NCBI GenBank assembly: GCA_002298075.1
Contig: DBLW01000103.1
Coordinates: 1 to 8,845 of the forward strand
DNA from: Bacteroidales bacterium UBA714
GTDB lineage: Bacteria; Bacteroidota; Bacteroidia; Bacteroidales; UBA932
DNA: 8,845 nt
Direction of reading: 5' to 3'
In this document: piece after piece, positions 6,598 through 8,845 of the stretch
How the letters are laid out: each line of letters opens with the position of its first letter
Numbering within the stretch: the first letter of the stretch is position 1
Program-made: the position numbers and the translations under genes
The notes under the pieces: model-generated
Told to the model about the DNA's origin: nothing
The model's input: the letters and a program-made list of their open reading frames with translations, nothing else
Databases searched by the model: none

Positions 6598-7206
6598 ATG
6601 TTGGAGGATTTCAAGCTAAAAGTATTCGTGGAGGTGTCCCGGGAGAAGAGTTTTACCAGGGCCGCGGCTGCCCTTTCCATATCTCAGCCGGCTGTGAGCC
6701 AGAATATAGCCGAACTTGAAAAGCAGCTCGGAACAAAGCTTTTCGAGAGGCGCCGCGGTGAGGTACTGCTTACGGATGCCGGGCAAGTGTTCCTGTCTCA
6801 TGCGGAAAAGATATTGGAGGAATATTCCCGTGCCAGTGACTTTTTCGGCTCTTTTCCGCATTCGGAAGTTAGGATTTCAGTTTCTGAGGAAATCTATTCG
6901 AATATGGTCGCTCCTGCCCTCGGTACTTTCGTAAAGGTGCATCCTGAAGTGTCTTTCGTGCGGTGCATGTTCGGGGATGCCGATGTCCGCATTTTTCTGC
7001 GGCCGGCCGCGGGATTGCAGCTGATTGTGCCGGAAGATACGCTTGCGAGAGTGCGTGTCTCTGTGTCGCGTCCTTCTGCAATTAAAACGGGTGACCAGCC
7101 GGCCACCCGTGAGACTACTTCATATTATGATGTCGTGTTTGAGCCTTCTCCGGCCTTTTCATGTACAAGGCTTTGCAGGCTGCTGAGGGAATCTCTCATT
7201 TCCTGA
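6598..7206 (+). CDS. Short LysR-type transcriptional regulator (reduced effector domain)
   Basis: 202 residues. Residues 1-60 are a textbook LysR winged helix-turn-helix: 'FVEVSREKSFTRAAAALSIS', 'QPAVSQNIAELEKQLGTKLF' and 'LLTDAG', followed by the linker helix (62-84). A short segment resembles the start of the effector domain ('VRISVSEEIYSNMVAPAL', 'FVKVHPEVSF'). Family members are usually about 290-330 residues; here the effector domain stops early, so the usual two-lobe ligand pocket cannot form. There is no internal stop or obvious frameshift, and the HTH is intact, so it may be a working short form, a constitutive regulator or a decaying gene. ATG 6598 is chosen because it gives the family-typical N-terminus and follows the -7 box; an in-frame ATG at 6547 would add 17 atypical residues. 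It is divergent from the M16 gene and overlaps the hydrolase 3' end by 11 bases. Confidence 0.85.
   Translation: MLEDFKLKVFVEVSREKSFTRAAAALSISQPAVSQNIAELEKQLGTKLFERRRGEVLLTDAGQVFLSHAEKILEEYSRASDFFGSFPHSEVRISVSEEIYSNMVAPALGTFVKVHPEVSFVRCMFGDADVRIFLRPAAGLQLIVPEDTLARVRVSVSRPSAIKTGDQPATRETTSYYDVVFEPSPAFSCTRLCRLLRESLIS
7077..7110 (-). terminator. Terminator-like hairpin for the PFOR-hydrolase transcript, inside lysR
   Basis: On the minus strand ACGGGTG (7110-7104) pairs with CACCCGT (7093-7087). The stem goes on past a one-base mismatch with CC/GG, giving a 4-base loop, and is followed by TTTAATTG (four T in a row counting the last stem base). It lies about 86 bases past the hydrolase stop, within the coding part of the LysR-type gene. 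On the plus strand no T run follows, so it would act on the minus strand only. The T run is short. Confidence 0.48.
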
Positions 7207-8206
7207 GGCTTTCGAGCCAGCGGCCCAGTGAGGTCTCAAACTCCTTGCGGCAATAGGCAAGGCGGTCATTCCCTTTTCCTATGAATTTATCTGAAGAAAA
7301 TCCCCAGCCGTGACCTCCGGTGGGGTAGATGTGCATTTCTGCGGGAACCCCATTGCCGGTTAATCTGCTGTAGTATCGCAGGCTGTTTTCCACCGGCACT
7401 GTCGTGTCGTCCGTGCAGTGCGCGATGAAAGTGGGAGGAGTGTCCTCCGTCACCTGGTTTTCAAGCGAGTAGTGGAGTATCAGTTCCTCATGCCTGTCCT
7501 GCGCTTCGAAATATTCGTCAACTTTCCTGTCCGTGTCGTTCCACATCTTGTCCGGGCCGAGGAGATTCTCCCTGGTTCCCATATGGGTGATATCCTTTTC
7601 AAGAGAGATGACGGGATATATGAGCACGGAGAAGTCAGGCCTTGTGGTCTCGTCCGTATAGAGCGTGCTTGCGCTTGCGGCAAGATGTCCTCCAGCGGAG
7701 AATCCCATGATGCCTATCTGGCTGATTCCCCATTCCGCGGCATGGCTCCGGCAATACCTGAAGGCATTCTGAACGTCTTTCAGGGGAATCTCGTTATGCC
7801 CGTTCGGCAGCCTGTATTTTACAACGCATGCAGTGATGCCTTGCGATGTCAGCCAGTCCGCGACATAAGCTCCTTCATTCCATGACGATACAATCCAATA
7901 TCCGCCTCCGGGACAGACTATCGCCATCTGTCCGTTCGGTTTCTTCGGGAAATAGAGGTCTATTCGCGCCTTGTCGGAAATATAGGATATGTTTCCCTCC
8001 TTGCTTGTCGTCTCCGGGCTGGTGAAACCGTTTGATGTGCAAGGGCCGGATGCCCCTTCAAGACCTTTGTCAGACTCCTGTCCGTCGGGATACAGCAGCA
8101 GCGTCTGTGAAGGCCTCAGTCTGCAGTTTGGCTGCGAATAACAAAAAATGCCCGGGGCAGTCGTGAGGACTGCTCCGAGCATCATAATCATAAGTCTGAT
8201 TTTCAT
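7196..8206 (-). CDS. Secreted alpha/beta hydrolase (esterase, BD-FAE/acetylxylan-esterase-like)
   Basis: 336 residues. The N-terminus (Lys2, Arg4, then a hydrophobic stretch to about residue 22 and 'CYS-Q') looks like a signal peptide, so action in the periplasm or outside is likely. The catalytic elements are complete: the oxyanion loop 'CPGGGY' (98-103), nucleophile Ser170 in 'GFSAGG', Asp267 in 'HCTDDTTVP' and His299 in 'GGHGWG'. This is the arrangement of small carbohydrate esterases and kynurenine-formamidase-like enzymes common in Bacteroidota; acetyl ester removal from plant glycans is plausible but not shown. ATG 8206 is chosen since it starts the signal peptide; the frame stays open upstream to 8410, but only across the PFOR coding region. 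It starts 7 bases after the PFOR stop with no terminator between, so it is probably co-transcribed. It overlaps the convergent lysR 3' end by 11 bases. Confidence 0.9.
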   Translation of the reverse strand: MKIRLMIMMLGAVLTTAPGIFCYSQPNCRLRPSQTLLLYPDGQESDKGLEGASGPCTSNGFTSPETTSKEGNISYISDKARIDLYFPKKPNGQMAIVCPGGGYWIVSSWNEGAYVADWLTSQGITACVVKYRLPNGHNEIPLKDVQNAFRYCRSHAAEWGISQIGIMGFSAGGHLAASASTLYTDETTRPDFSVLIYPVISLEKDITHMGTRENLLGPDKMWNDTDRKVDEYFEAQDRHEELILHYSLENQVTEDTPPTFIAHCTDDTTVPVENSLRYYSRLTGNGVPAEMHIYPTGGHGWGFSSDKFIGKGNDRLAYCRKEFETSLGRWLESLRK

Positions 8207-8213
8207 CTCAGAA

Positions 8214-8845
8214 TTATTTTGCGAGTCTCTTGTAGGTCTCGAGACGTAGTTTTGCAAATTCCTCTGTCTTCTGGAGAAGTTCCGAAGCTGTGTCAGGGAA
8301 CATCTTGTAGAGGGACGCGAAACGTACCTCGCCCTTGAGGAAATCCTGGAACTTGCTCCAGTCCGGCTCCTTGCTGTCGAGAGTGAACGGATTCTTGTCC
8401 GTGCCCTCAAGTGAAGGATTGTACCTGTAGAGGTGCCAGTATCCGCATTCTACGGCGAGCTTCTCCTCTTTCTGGCTCAGACCCATGCCGGCCTTGAGAC
8501 CGTGGTTGATACATGGAGCGTAAGCGATGATGAGTGAAGGTCCGTCGTATGCCTCAGCTTCCTTGATGGCGTTGAAATACTGTGCCGGAGATGCACCCAT
8601 GGCAACCTGTGCCACATAAACGTATCCATAGCTCATGGCCATCATTCCGAGGTCTTTCTTGCGCACTTTCTTGCCGGAAGCGGCGAATTTGGCGATAGCT
8701 CCCACAGGAGTTGACTTGGATGACTGTCCGCCAGTGTTTGAGTAAACCTCGGTGTCGAGTACCATTACGTTCACATTCTCACCTGAAGCGAGCACATGGT
8801 CGAGTCCGCCGTATCCGATGTCGTATGCCCAGCCGTCGCCACCGA
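8214..8845 (-). CDS. nifJ: Pyruvate:ferredoxin (flavodoxin) oxidoreductase, C-terminal part (cut by window edge)
   Basis: About 210 C-terminal residues of an enzyme usually near 1,180 long; the rest lies beyond 8845. PFOR oxidises pyruvate with CoA to acetyl-CoA and CO2 and passes electrons through three [4Fe-4S] clusters to ferredoxin, in the cytoplasm of anaerobes. The visible part is the thiamine-diphosphate domain: 'GGDGWAYDIGYGGLDH' at the window edge, 'LDTEVYSNTGGQSSKSTPVG' (thiamine diphosphate and Mg binding) and 'AYAPCINHG', whose Cys I recall as a ligand of the proximal cluster. The C-terminus 'RLETYKRLAK' ends at a TAA at 8216-8214. The frame remains open to the window edge, so the GTG at 8795 is an internal Val codon and not a start. 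The hydrolase follows by 7 bases. The gene symbol is the usual one for the single-chain enzyme and does not imply nitrogen fixation. Confidence 0.96.
   Translation of the reverse strand, partial: GGDGWAYDIGYGGLDHVLASGENVNVMVLDTEVYSNTGGQSSKSTPVGAIAKFAASGKKVRKKDLGMMAMSYGYVYVAQVAMGASPAQYFNAIKEAEAYDGPSLIIAYAPCINHGLKAGMGLSQKEEKLAVECGYWHLYRYNPSLEGTDKNPFTLDSKEPDWSKFQDFLKGEVRFASLYKMFPDTASELLQKTEEFAKLRLETYKRLAK

Noticed and set aside
8207..8410. Extension of the hydrolase frame upstream into PFOR
   Set aside because: The added 68 residues are Arg/Ser-rich, overlap conserved PFOR coding sequence, and would bury the signal peptide that starts at ATG 8206.
8793..8795. GTG as a start codon for a 193-residue protein
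   Set aside because: The frame is open to the window edge and encodes the conserved PFOR motif GDGW just upstream, so the GTG is an internal Val codon.

Overview
The window looks like ordinary chromosome from an anaerobic member of the Bacteroidota, most likely order Bacteroidales. Four upstream regions carry a TAnnTTTG -7 box (the Bacteroides sigma-ABfr type). Starts lack Shine-Dalgarno sequences and often have A-rich leaders. The protein families also fit: a DUF4493-like lipoprotein, DUF1573 Ig-like proteins, a 56-residue 2[4Fe-4S] ferredoxin, a pitrilysin-like M16 peptidase of about 930 residues and a pyruvate:ferredoxin oxidoreductase (PFOR). Genus cannot be fixed by eye. I see no rRNA, tRNA, CRISPR array, insertion sequence or phage gene.

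Layout. 1-583 (-): 5' part of a DUF4493-like lipoprotein gene, cut by the window edge. 730-1959 (-): heavy-metal/manganese exporter of the ArsP_2 type with a His/Cys-rich loop. 1994-3100 (-): periplasmic DUF1573 protein just upstream of the exporter, probably one operon (DUF1573 then exporter). 3281-3451 (+): ferredoxin, divergent from DUF1573, with its own promoter and terminator. 3584-6382 (-): periplasmic zinc peptidase with a strong terminator. 6598-7206 (+): unusually short LysR-type regulator, divergent from the peptidase. 7196-8206 (-): secreted alpha/beta hydrolase overlapping the lysR 3' end tail-to-tail by 11 bp. 8214-8845 (-): C-terminal part of PFOR, running off the window, 7 bp upstream of the hydrolase.

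How the genes may work together. PFOR and the ferredoxin form the classic anaerobic pair (pyruvate oxidation to acetyl-CoA with ferredoxin reduction), though they are separate transcription units here. The DUF1573-exporter pair points to an envelope and metal-homeostasis unit. The divergent LysR-type gene could control the M16 peptidase, itself or both; this is inference from position.

I did not find a convincing new multi-gene system. The points most worth a second look are the truncated LysR-type regulator, a minus-strand terminator-like hairpin inside its coding region that would end the PFOR-hydrolase transcript, the His/Cys-rich loops of the exporter, and the tight PFOR-hydrolase linkage.
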